From Hippasteria phrygiana (taxonomy: Eukaryota; Echinodermata; Asteroidea; Valvatida; Goniasteridae), in the NCBI GenBank assembly GCA_037893225.1, contig JAZGUH010000533.1, forward strand, positions 124,001-188,000: 64,000 nucleotides of DNA, read 5' to 3'. A model generated the notes under the pieces. The model saw nothing but the letters and a program-made list of their open reading frames with translations, did no database searches and was not told where the DNA came from. How positions within the stretch are numbered: the stretch's first letter is position 1; each line of letters opens with the position of its first letter. The position numbers and the translations under genes were made by a program. Below are positions 1 to 10,837 of this stretch, piece after piece.

Positions 1-172
1 GATTACCTCTTATTTATTGCTCCATGCATGTCAAATTCCCTGGGGTATGGACTTGCTTTACTCATTCATAATTGCATGAAATATCAACCAAATTCAGTAA
101 TTTTGACATGTATGGATAGCTTAGATCTGGCGCTACATGTTGCAATTATCGGCGGCTTCTTAGAGTTAACAC

Positions 173-404
173 TTGTGGAGAAAATTCAAACCTCGCAATG
201 TTTATTTTCTTTCCGGCCAACATCTGTGTACATATTACCGTCTATTTATTGCTCCATGCATGTCAAATTCCCTAGGGTATGGACTTGCTTTATTCATTCA
301 TAATTGCATGAAATATCAACCAAATGCAGTAATTTTGACATGTATGGATAGCTTAGATCTGGCGCTACATGTTGCAATTATCGGCGGCTTCTTAGAGTTA
401 AAAC
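173..404 (+). repeat. Class A1 monomer (representative)
   Basis: A1 is the commonest class (59 copies). It has 62A, 121T, 154G and 230A; the last changes GTTAAC to GTTAAA at the 3' end. Two forms exist. Copies after D or Cs carry 102G (CCTGGGG); copies after B or C mostly carry 102A, which makes CCTAGG. B follows A1 in 55 of 59 cases; the exceptions are 8288 (next C) and 25448, 31012 and 63014 (next Cs). Confidence 0.93.
254..347 (+). other. Imperfect inverted repeat inside each monomer
   Basis: Shown for the monomer starting at 173. The left arm is monomer 82-99 (begins CCATGCATGTCAAATT) and the right arm is 158-175 (ends TTTGACATGTATGG). The arms pair at 14 of 18 positions, with an uninterrupted 9-bp core TTTGACATG, and are separated by 58 bp. 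Copies with 82G, 88C or 94G change the left arm. A role in protein binding or RNA folding is only inference. Confidence 0.6.
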
Positions 405-636
405 TTGTGGAGAAAATTCAAACCTCGCAATGTTTATTTTCTTTCCGGCCAACATCTGTGTACATGTTACCGTCTATTTATTGCTCCATGCATGTCAAAT
501 TCCCTGGGGTATGGACTTGCTTTACTCATTCATAATTGCATGAAATATCAACCAAATTCAGTAATTTTGACATGTATGGATAGCTTAGATCTGGCGCTAC
601 ATGTTGCAATTATCGGCGGCTTCTTGGAGTTAACAC

Positions 637-868
637 TTGTGGAGAAAATTCAAACCTCGCAATGTTTATTTTCTTCCCGGCCACCATCTGTGTGCAGATT
701 ACCTCTTATTTATTGCTCCATGCATGTCAAATTCCCTGGGGTATGGACTTGCTTTACTCATTCATAATTGCATGAAATATCAACCAAATTCAGTAATTTT
801 GACATGTATGGATAGCTTAGATCTGGCGCTACATGTTGCAATTATCGGCGGCTTCTTAGAGTTAACAC
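637..868 (+). repeat. Class C monomer (representative)
   Basis: C (48 plain copies, 87 with sub-classes) differs from A at seven positions packed into 31 bp: 40C, 48C, 58G, 61G, 68T, 69C and 70T. It also has 102G and 121C. The CpG at 67-68 is lost. Outside this patch it is close to B. Plain C has 154T, 207T, 223G and 230C. Confidence 0.93.
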
Positions 869-1100
869 TTGTGGAGAAAATTCAAACCTCGCAATGTTTA
901 TTTTCTTTCCGGCCAACATCTGTGTACATATTACCGTCTATTTATTGCTCCATGCATGTCAAATTCCCTAGGGTATGGACTTGCTTTATTCATTCATAAT
1001 TGCATGAAATATCAACCAAATTCAGTAATTTTGACATGTATGGATAGCTTAGATCTGGCGCTACATGTTGCAATTATCGGCGGCTTCTTAGAGTTAACAC
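869..1100 (+). repeat. Class A2 monomer (representative)
   Basis: A2 (28 copies) has 62A and 121T like A1, but 154T and 230C, so GTTAAC is intact. It normally has 102A. It is usually followed by a C-family monomer, typically Ct or Cv and then D. Exceptions: 15013 (next a hybrid D), 37968 and 42839 (next A1) and 54202 (next B). The copy at 42839 is odd in carrying 102G. Confidence 0.92.
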
Positions 1101-1332
1101 TTGTGGAGAAAATTCAAACCTCGCAATGTTTATTTTCTTCCCGGCCACCATCTGTGTGCAGATTACCTCTTATTTATTGCTCCATGCATGTCAAATTCCC
1201 TGGGGTATGGACTTGCTTTACTCATTCATAATTGCATGAAATATCAACCAAATTCAGTAATTTTGACATGTATGGATAGCTTAGATCTGGCGCTACATGT
1301 TACAATCATCGGCGGCTTCTTAGAGTTAAAAC
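1101..1332 (+). repeat. Class Ct monomer (representative)
   Basis: Ct (16 copies) is C with 202A and 207C (TTACAATCATC) and 230A. Fifteen copies are directly followed by D; the exception is 5042, followed by A2. Copies at 5042 and 11998 share 216T (bases 5257 and 12213), seen nowhere else. Confidence 0.92.
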
Positions 1333-1563
1333 TTGTGGAGAAAATTCAAACCTCGCAATGTTTATTTTCTTTCCGGCCAACATCTGTGTACATGTTACCG
1401 TCTATTTATTGCTCCATGCCTGTCAAATTCCCTGGGGTATGACTTGCTTTACTCATTCATAATTGCATGAAATATCAACCAAATTCAGTAATTTTGACAT
1501 GTATGGATAGCTTAGATCTGGCGCTACATGTTGCAATTATCGGCGGCTTCTTATAGTTAACAC
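1333..1563 (+). repeat. Class D monomer (representative), 231 bp
   Basis: D (28 copies including D') has 62G, 88C (ATGCCTGTC, destroying ATGCAT), a one-base loss giving GGTATGACTT at 105-114, and 223T. The deletion explains 28 of the 32 short monomers. Twenty-five copies follow Ct or Cv. The exceptions are 15245 (after A2), 18260 (after C) and 61623 (after B). D works as a landmark that closes each block. Confidence 0.94.
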
Positions 1564-1795
1564 TTGTGGAGAAAATTCAAACCTCGCAATGTTTATTTTC
1601 TTCCCGGCCACCATCTGTGTGCAGATTACCTCTTATTTATTGCTCCATGCATGTCAAATTCCCTGGGGTATGGACTTGCTTTACTCATTCATAATTGCAT
1701 GAAATATCAACCAAATTCAGTAATTTTGACATGTATGGATAGCTTAGATCTGGCGCTACATGTTGCAATTATCGGCGGCTTCTTATAGTTAACAC
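1564..1795 (+). repeat. Class Cs monomer (representative)
   Basis: Cs (13 copies) is C with 223T (TTATAGTTAAC) and 230C. It looks like a C 5' part joined to a D 3' part. Copies start at 1564, 5969, 13389, 21970, 25680, 31244, 37040, 41911, 49796, 52347, 55362, 56986 and 63246. It is followed by A1 with 102G, or by A2 at 50028 and 52579, which is what follows D elsewhere. Confidence 0.9.
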
Positions 1796-3881
1796 TTGTG
1801 GAGAAAATTCAAACCTCGCAATGTTTATTTTCTTTCCGGCCAACATCTGTGTACATATTACCGTCTATTTATTGCTCCATGCATGTCAAATTCCCTGGGG
1901 TATGGACTTGCTTTATTCATTCATAATTGCATGAAATATCAACCAAATGCAGTAATTTTGACATGTATGGATAGCTTAGATCTGGCGCTACATGTTGCAA
2001 TTATCGGCGGCTTCTTAGAGTTAAAACTTGTGGAGAAAATTCAAACCTCGCAATGTTAATTTTCTTTCCGGCCAACATCTGTGTACATGTTACCGTCTAT
2101 TTATTGCTCCATGCATGTCAAATTCCCTGGGGTATGGACTTGCTTTACTCATTCATAATTGCATGAAATATCAACCAAATTCAGTAATTTTGACATGTAT
2201 GGATAGCTTAGATCTGGCGCTACATGTTGCAATTATCGGCGGCTTCTTAGAGTTAACACTTGTGGAGAAAATTCAAACCTCGCAATGTTTATTTTCTTCC
2301 CGGCCACCATCTGTGTGCAGATTACCTCTTATTTATTGCTCCATGCATGTCAAATTCCCTGGGGTATGGACTTGCTTTACTCATTCATAATTGCATGAAA
2401 TATCAACCAAATTCAGTAATTTTGACATGTATGGATAGCTTAGATCTGGCGCTACATGTTGCAATTATCGGCGGCTTCTTAGAGTTAACACTTGTGGAGA
2501 AAATTCAAACCTCGCAATGTTTATTTTCTTTCCGGCCAACATCTGTGTACATATTACCGTCTATTTATTGCTCCATGCATGTCAAATTCCCTAGGGTATG
2601 GACTTGCTTTATTCATTCATAATTGCATGAAATATCAACCAAATGCAGTAATTTTGACATGTATGGATAGCTTAGATCTGGCGCTACATGTTGCAATTAT
2701 CGGCGGCTTCTTAGAGTTAAAACTTGTGGAGAAATTCAAACCTCGCAATGTTTATTTTCTTTCCGGCCAACATCTGTGTACATGTTACCGTCTATTTATT
2801 GCTCCATGCATGTCAAATTCCCTGGGGTATGGACTTGCTTTACTCATTCATAATTGCATGAAATATCAACCAAATTCAGTAATTTTGACATGTATGGATA
2901 GCTTAGATCTGGCGCTACATGTTGCAATTATCGGCGGCTTCTTAGAGTTAACACTTGTGGAGAAAATTCAAACCTCGCAATGTTTATTTTCTTCCCGGCC
3001 ACCATCTGTGTGCAGATTACCTCTTATTTATTGCTCCATGCATGTCAAATTCCCTGGGGTATGGACTTGCTTTACTCATTCATAATTGCATGAAATATCA
3101 ACCAAATTCAGTAATTTTGACATGTATGGATAGCTTAGATCTGGCGCTACATGTTGCAATTATCGGCGGCTTCTTAGAGTTAACACTTGTGGAGAAAATT
3201 CAAACCTCGCAATGTTTATTTTCTTTCCGGCCAACATCTGTGTACATATTACCGTCTATTTATTGCTCCATGCATGTCAAATTCCCTAGGGTATGGACTT
3301 GCTTTATTCATTCATAATTGCATGAAATATCAACCAAATTCAGTAATTTTGACATGTATGGATAGCTTAGATCTGGCGCTACATGTTGCAATTATCGGCG
3401 GCTTCTTAGAGTTAACACTTGTGGAGAAAATTCAAACCTCGCAATGTTTATTTTCTTCCCGGCCACCATCTGTGTGCAGATTACCTCTTATTTATTGCTC
3501 CATGCATGTCAAATTCCCTGGGGTATGGACTTGCTTTACTCATTCATAATTGCATGAAATATCAACCAAATTCAGTAATTTTGACATGTATGGATAGCTT
3601 AGATCTGGCGCTACATGTTACAATCATCGGCGGCTTCTTAGAGTTAAAACTTGTGGAGAAAATTCAAACCTCGCAATGTTTATTTTCTTTCCGGCCAACA
3701 TCTGTGTACATGTTACCGTCTATTTATTGCTCCATGCCTGTCAAATTCCCTGGGGTATGACTTGCTTTACTCATTCATAATTGCATGAAATATCAACCAA
3801 ATTCAGTAATTTTGACATGTATGGATAGCTTAGATCTGGCGCTACATGTTGCAATTATCGGCGGCTTCTTATAGTTAACAC
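1564..3881 (+). repeat. Block 2: 10-mer Cs-A1-Bn-C-A1-B-C-A2-Ct-D
   Basis: Starts: Cs 1564, A1 1796, Bn 2028, C 2260, A1 2492, B 2724 (231 bp, one A lost from the A-run at monomer 9-12), C 2955, A2 3187, Ct 3419, D 3651. The lost A keeps two neighbouring monomers in one reading frame and so makes the longest open frame in the window (2492-3085, 197 codons). The order matches block 4 monomer for monomer. Confidence 0.9.
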
Positions 3882-5968
3882 TTGTGGAGAAAATTCAAAC
3901 CTCGCAATGTTTATTTTCTTTCCGGCCAACATCTGTGTACATATTACCGTCTATTTATTGCTCCATGCATGTCAAATTCCCTGGGGTATGGACTTGCTTT
4001 ATTCATTCATAATTGCATGAAATATCAACCAAATGCAGTAATTTTGACATGTATGGATAGCTTAGATCTGGCGCTACATGTTGCAATTATCGGCGGCTTC
4101 TTAGAGTTAAAACTTGTGGAGAAAATTCAAACCTCGCAATGTTTATTTTCTTTCCGGCCAACATCTGTGTACATGTTACCGTCTATTTATTGCTCCATGC
4201 ATGTCAAATTCCCTGGGGTATGGACTTGCTTTACTCATTCATAATTGCATGAAATATCAACCAAATTCAGTAATTTTGACATGTATGGATAGCTTAGATC
4301 TGGCGCTACATGTTGCAATTATCGGCGGCTTCTTAGAGTTAACACTTGTGGAGAAAATTCAAACCTCGCAATGTTTATTTTCTTTCCGGCCAACATCTGT
4401 GTACATGTTACCGTCTATTTATTGCTCCATGCATGTCAAATTCCCTGGGGTATGGACTTGCTTTACTCATTCATAATTGCATGAAATATCAACCAAATTC
4501 AGTAATTTTGACATGTATGGATAGCTTAGATCTGGCGCTACATGTTGCAATTATCGGCGGCTTCTTAGAGTTAACACTTGTGGAGAAAATTCAAACCTCG
4601 CAATGTTTATTTTCTTCCCGGCCACCATCTGTGTGCAGATTACCTCTTATTTATTGCTCCATGCATGTCAAATTCCCTGGGGTATGGACTTGCTTTACTC
4701 ATTCATAATTGCATGAAATATCAACCAAATTCAGTAATTTTGACATGTATGGATAGCTTAGATCTGGCGCTACATGTTGCAATTATCGGCGGCTTCTTAG
4801 AGTTAACACTTGTGGAGAAAATTCAAACCTCGCAATGTTTATTTTCTTTCCGGCCAACATCTGTGTACATATTACCGTCTATTTATTGCTCCATGCATGT
4901 CAAATTCCCTAGGGTATGGACTTGCTTTATTCATTCATAATTGCATGAAATATCAACCAAATTCAGTAATTTTGACATGTATGGATAGCTTAGATCTGGC
5001 GCTACATGTTGCAATTATCGGCGGCTTCTTAGAGTTAACACTTGTGGAGAAAATTCAAACCTCGCAATGTTTATTTTCTTCCCGGCCACCATCTGTGTGC
5101 AGATTACCTCTTATTTATTGCTCCATGCATGTCAAATTCCCTGGGGTATGGACTTGCTTTACTCATTCATAATTGCATGAAATATCAACCAAATTCAGTA
5201 ATTTTGACATGTATGGATAGCTTAGATCTGGCGCTACATGTTACAATCATCGGCGGTTTCTTAGAGTTAAAACTTGTGGAGAAAATTCAAACCTCGCAAT
5301 GTTTATTTTCTTTCCGGCCAACATCTGTGTACATATTACCGTCTATTTATTGCTCCATGCATGTCAAATTCCCTAGGGTATGGACTTGCTTTATTCATTC
5401 ATAATTGCATGAAATATCAACCAAATTCAGTAATTTTGACATGTATGGATAGCTTAGATCTGGCGCTACATGTTGCAATTATCGGCGGCTTCTTAGAGTT
5501 AACACTTGTGGAGAAAATTCAAACCTCGCAATGTTTATTTTCTTCCCGGCCACCATCTGTGTGCAGATTACCTCTTATTTATTGCTCCATGCATGTCAAA
5601 TTCCCTGGGGTATGGACTTGCTTTACTCATTCATAATTGCATGAAATATCAACCAAATTCAGTAATTTTGACATGTATGGATAGCTTAGATCTGGCGCTA
5701 CATGTTACAATCATCGGCGGCTTCTTAGAGTTAAAACTTGTGGAGAAAATTCAAACCTCGCAATGTTTATTTTCTTTCCGGCCAACATCTGTGTACATGT
5801 TACCGTCTATTTATTGCTCCATGCCTGTCAAATTCCCTGGGGTATGACTTGCTTTACTCATTCATAATTGCATGAAATATCAACCAAATTCAGTAATTTT
5901 GACATGTATGGATAGCTTAGATCTGGCGCTACATGTTGCAATTATCGGCGGCTTCTTATAGTTAACAC
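3882..5968 (+). repeat. Block 3: 9-mer A1-B-B-C-A2-Ct-A2-Ct-D
   Basis: Starts: A1 3882, B 4114, B 4346, C 4578, A2 4810, Ct 5042 (216T), A2 5274, Ct 5506, D 5738. This is the 7-mer of blocks 6 and 7 plus one extra A2-Ct dimer. It holds the only Ct in the window not followed by D. Confidence 0.9.
4114..4345 (+). repeat. Class B monomer (representative)
   Basis: B (60 copies) has A-like sequence up to 61, then 62G (TACATGTTACC), with 102G, 121C, 154T and 230C. Its predecessor is A1 in 55 cases, another B in three (4346, 9679, 11302), A2 once (54434) and the hybrid once (35880). Marked subtypes carry 31A, 94G, 14G or 200A and are listed with their blocks. Confidence 0.92.
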
Positions 5969-8287
5969 TTGTGGAGAAAATTCAAACCTCGCAATGTTTA
6001 TTTTCTTCCCGGCCACCATCTGTGTGCAGATTACCTCTTATTTATTGCTCCATGCATGTCAAATTCCCTGGGGTATGGACTTGCTTTACTCATTCATAAT
6101 TGCATGAAATATCAACCAAATTCAGTAATTTTGACATGTATGGATAGCTTAGATCTGGCGCTACATGTTGCAATTATCGGCGGCTTCTTATAGTTAACAC
6201 TTGTGGAGAAAATTCAAACCTCGCAATGTTTATTTTCTTTCCGGCCAACATCTGTGTACATATTACCGTCTATTTATTGCTCCATGCATGTCAAATTCCC
6301 TGGGGTATGGACTTGCTTTATTCATTCATAATTGCATGAAATATCAACCAAATGCAGTAATTTTGACATGTATGGATAGCTTAGATCTGGCGCTACATGT
6401 TGCAATTATCGGCGGCTTCTTAGAGTTAAAACTTGTGGAGAAAATTCAAACCTCGCAATGTTAATTTTCTTTCCGGCCAACATCTGTGTACATGTTACCG
6501 TCTATTTATTGCTCCATGCATGTCAAATTCCCTGGGGTATGGACTTGCTTTACTCATTCATAATTGCATGAAATATCAACCAAATTCAGTAATTTTGACA
6601 TGTATGGATAGCTTAGATCTGGCGCTACATGTTGCAATTATCGGCGGCTTCTTAGAGTTAACACTTGTGGAGAAAATTCAAACCTCGCAATGTTTATTTT
6701 CTTCCCGGCCACCATCTGTGTGCAGATTACCTCTTATTTATTGCTCCATGCATGTCAAATTCCCTGGGGTATGGACTTGCTTTACTCATTCATAATTGCA
6801 TGAAATATCAACCAAATTCAGTAATTTTGACATGTATGGATAGCTTAGATCTGGCGCTACATGTTGCAATTATCGGCGGCTTCTTAGAGTTAACACTTGT
6901 GGAGAAAATTCAAACCTCGCAATGTTTATTTTCTTTCCGGCCAACATCTGTGTACATATTACCGTCTATTTATTGCTCCATGCATGTCAAATTCCCTAGG
7001 GTATGGACTTGCTTTATTCATTCATAATTGCATGAAATATCAACCAAATGCAGTAATTTTGACATGTATGGATAGCTTAGATCTGGCGCTACATGTTGCA
7101 ATTATCGGCGGCTTCTTAGAGTTAAAACTTGTGGAGAAAATTCAAACCTCGCAATGTTTATTTTCTTTCCGGCCAACATCTGTGTACATGTTACCGTCTA
7201 TTTATTGCTCCATGCATGTCAAATTCCCTGGGGTATGGACTTGCTTTACTCATTCATAATTGCATGAAATATCAACCAAATTCAGTAATTTTGACATGTA
7301 TGGATAGCTTAGATCTGGCGCTACATGTTGCAATTATCGGCGGCTTCTTAGAGTTAACACTTGTGGAGAAAATTCAAACCTCGCAATGTTTATTTTCTTC
7401 CCGGCCACCATCTGTGTGCAGATTACCTCTTATTTATTGCTCCATGCATGTCAAATTCCCTGGGGTATGGACTTGCTTTACTCATTCATAATTGCATGAA
7501 ATATCAACCAAATTCAGTAATTTTGACATGTATGGATAGCTTAGATCTGGCGCTACATGTTGCAATTATCGGCGGCTTCTTAGAGTTAACACTTGTGGAG
7601 AAAATGCAAACCTCGCAATGTTTATTTTCTTTCCGGCCAACATCTGTGTACATATTACCGTCTATTTATTGCTCCATGCATGTCAAATTCCCTAGGGTAT
7701 GGACTTGCTTTATTCATTCATAATTGCATGAAATATCAACCAAATTCAGTAATTTTGACATGTATGGATAGCTTAGATCTGGCGCTACATGTTGCAATTA
7801 TCGGCGGCTTCTTAGAGTTAACACTTGTGGAGAAAATTCAAACCTCGCAATGTTTATTTTCTTCCCGGCCACCATCTGTGTGCAGATTACCTCTTATTTA
7901 TTGCTCCATGCATGTCAAATTCCCTGGGGTATGGACTTGCTTTACTCATTCATAATTGCATGAAATATCAACCAAATTCAGTAATTTTGACATGTATGGA
8001 TAGCTTAGATCTGGCGCTACATGTTACAATCATCGGCGGCTTCTTAGAGTTAAAACTTGTGGAGAAAATTCAAACCTCGCAATGTTTATTTTCTTTCCGG
8101 CCAACATCTGTGTACATGTTACCGTCTATTTATTGCTCCATGCCTGTCAAATTCCCTGGGGTATGACTTGCTTTACTCATTCATAATTGCATGAAATATC
8201 AACCAAATTCAGTAATTTTGACATGTATGGATAGCTTAGATCTGGCGCTACATGTTGCAATTATCGGCGGCTTCTTATAGTTAACAC
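5969..8287 (+). repeat. Block 4: 10-mer paralogous to block 2
   Basis: Starts: Cs 5969, A1 6201, Bn 6433, C 6665, A1 6897, B 7129, C 7361, A2m 7593, Ct 7825, D 8057. The order is identical to block 2, 4405 bp upstream. It lacks the one-base deletion of 2724 and has 14G in the A2 at 7593 (AAAATGC), the only A-family monomer with that variant. Confidence 0.9.
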
Positions 8288-9214
8288 TTGTGGAGAAAAT
8301 TCAAACCTCGCAATGTTTATTTTCTTTCCGGCCAACATCTGTGTACATATTACCGTCTATTTATTGCTCCATGCATGTCAAATTCCCTGGGGTATGGACT
8401 TGCTTTATTCATTCATAATTGCATGAAATATCAACCAAATGCAGTAATTTTGACATGTATGGATAGCTTAGATCTGGCGCTACATGTTGCAATTATCGGC
8501 GGCTTCTTAGAGTTAAAACTTGTGGAGAAAATTCAAACCTCGCAATGTTTATTTTCTTCCCGGCCACCATCTGTGTGCAGATTACCTCTTATTTATTGCT
8601 CCATGCATGTCAAATTCCCTGGGGTATGGACTTGCTTTACTCATTCATAATTGCATGAAATATCAACCAAATTCAGTAATTTTGACATGTATGGATAGCT
8701 TAGATCTGGCGCTACATGTTGCAATTATCGGCGGCTTCTTAGAGTTAACACTTGTGGAGAAAATTCAAACCTCGCAATGTTTATTTTCTTCCCGGCCACC
8801 ATCTGTGTGCAGATTACCTCTTATTTATTGCTCCATGCATGTCAAATTCCCTGGGGTATGGACTTGCTTTACTCATTCATAATTGCATGAAATATCAACC
8901 AAATTCAGTAATTTTGACATGTATGGATAGCTTAGATCTGGCGCTACATGTTACAATCATCGGCGGCTTCTTAGAGTTAAAACTTGTGGAGAAAATTCAA
9001 ACCTCGCAATGTTTATTTTCTTTCCGGCCAACATCTGTGTACATGTTACCGTCTATTTATTGCTCCATGCCTGTCAAATTCCCTGGGGTATGACTTGCTT
9101 TACTCATTCATAATTGCATGAAATATCAACCAAATTCAGTAATTTTGACATGTATGGATAGCTTAGATCTGGCGCTACATGTTGCAATTATCGGCGGCTT
9201 CTTATAGTTAACAC
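8288..9214 (+). repeat. Block 5: 4-mer A1-C-Ct-D
   Basis: Starts: A1 8288, C 8520, Ct 8752, D 8984. This short block lacks B and A2, consistent with an internal deletion from a longer block. The A1-to-C junction (8519/8520) is the only one of its kind in the window. Confidence 0.9.
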
Positions 9215-10837
9215 TTGTGGAGAAAATTCAAACCTCGCAATGTTTATTTTCTTTCCGGCCAACATCTGTGTACATATTACCGTCTATTTATTGCTCCATG
9301 CATGTCAAATTCCCTGGGGTATGGACTTGCTTTATTCATTCATAATTGCATGAAATATCAACCAAATGCAGTAATTTTGACATGTATGGATAGCTTAGAT
9401 CTGGCGCTACATGTTGCAATTATCGGCGGCTTCTTAGAGTTAAAACTTGTGGAGAAAATTCAAACCTCGCAATGTTTATTTTCTTTCCGGCCAACATCTG
9501 TGTACATGTTACCGTCTATTTATTGCTCCATGCATGTCAAATTCCCTGGGGTATGGACTTGCTTTACTCATTCATAATTGCATGAAATATCAACCAAATT
9601 CAGTAATTTTGACATGTATGGATAGCTTAGATCTGGCGCTACATGTTGCAATTATCGGCGGCTTCTTAGAGTTAACACTTGTGGAGAAAATTCAAACCTC
9701 GCAATGTTTATTTTCTTTCCGGCCAACATCTGTGTACATGTTACCGTCTATTTATTGCTCCATGCATGTCAAATTCCCTGGGGTATGGACTTGCTTTACT
9801 CATTCATAATTGCATGAAATATCAACCAAATTCAGTAATTTTGACATGTATGGATAGCTTAGATCTGGCGCTACATGTTGCAATTATCGGCGGCTTCTTA
9901 GAGTTAACACTTGTGGAGAAAATTCAAACCTCGCAATGTTTATTTTCTTCCCGGCCACCATCTGTGTGCAGATTACCTCTTATTTATTGCTCCATGCATG
10001 TCAAATTCCCTGGGGTATGGACTTGCTTTACTCATTCATAATTGCATGAAATATCAACCAAATTCAGTAATTTTGACATGTATGGATAGCTTAGATCTGG
10101 CGCTACATGTTGCAATTATCGGCGGCTTCTTAGAGTTAACACTTGTGGAGAAAATTCAAACCTCGCAATGTTTATTTTCTTTCCGGCCAACATCTGTGTA
10201 CATATTACCGTCTATTTATTGCTCCATGCATGTCAAATTCCCTAGGGTATGGACTTGCTTTATTCATTCATAATTGCATGAAATATCAACCAAATTCAGT
10301 AATTTTGACATGTATGGATAGCTTAGATCTGGCGCTACATGTTGCAATTATCGGCGGCTTCTTAGAGTTAACACTTGTGGAGAAAATTCAAACCTCGCAA
10401 TGTTTATTTTCTTCCCGGCCACCATCTGTGTGCAGATTACCTCTTATTTATTGCTCCATGCATGTCAAATTCCCTGGGGTATGGACTTGCTTTACTCATT
10501 CATAATTGCATGAAATATCAACCAAATTCAGTAATTTTGACATGTATGGATAGCTTAGATCTGGCGCTACATGTTACAATCATCGGCGGCTTCTTAGAGT
10601 TAAAACTTGTGGAGAAAATTCAAACCTCGCAATGTTTATTTTCTTTCCGGCCAACATCTGTGTACATGTTACCGTCTATTTATTGCTCCATGCCTGTCAA
10701 ATTCCCTGGGGTATGACTTGCTTTACTCATTCATAATTGCATGAAATATCAACCAAATTCAGTAATTTTGACATGTATGGATAGCTTAGATCTGGCGCTA
10801 CATGTTGCAATTATCGGCGGCTTCTTATAGTTAACAC
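9215..10837 (+). repeat. Block 6: 7-mer A1-B-B-C-A2-Ct-D, first tandem copy
   Basis: Starts: A1 9215, B 9447, B 9679, C 9911, A2 10143, Ct 10375, D 10607. The block is 1623 bp. The next 1623 bp have the same monomer order. Confidence 0.92.

Larger units (their letters stand above)
1..1563 (+). repeat. Block 1: partial C-A1-B-C-A2-Ct-D
   Basis: Monomer starts: partial C (1-172), A1 173, B 405, C 637, A2 869, Ct 1101, D 1333. The B copy has a private A-to-G at 626 (monomer 222). The A1 here has 102A. The left end is cut by the window. Confidence 0.9.

Noticed and set aside
173..404. Monomer as an ancient dimer of a roughly 116-bp or shorter unit
   Set aside because: Halves do not align. The best internal similarity (ATTGC...CAAATTC at 77-98 and 131-154) is short and gapped.
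2492..3085. 197-codon open frame, the longest in the window
   Set aside because: It arises because the B at 2724 lacks one A, which keeps two monomers in one frame. The protein is just the monomer translated twice and more.
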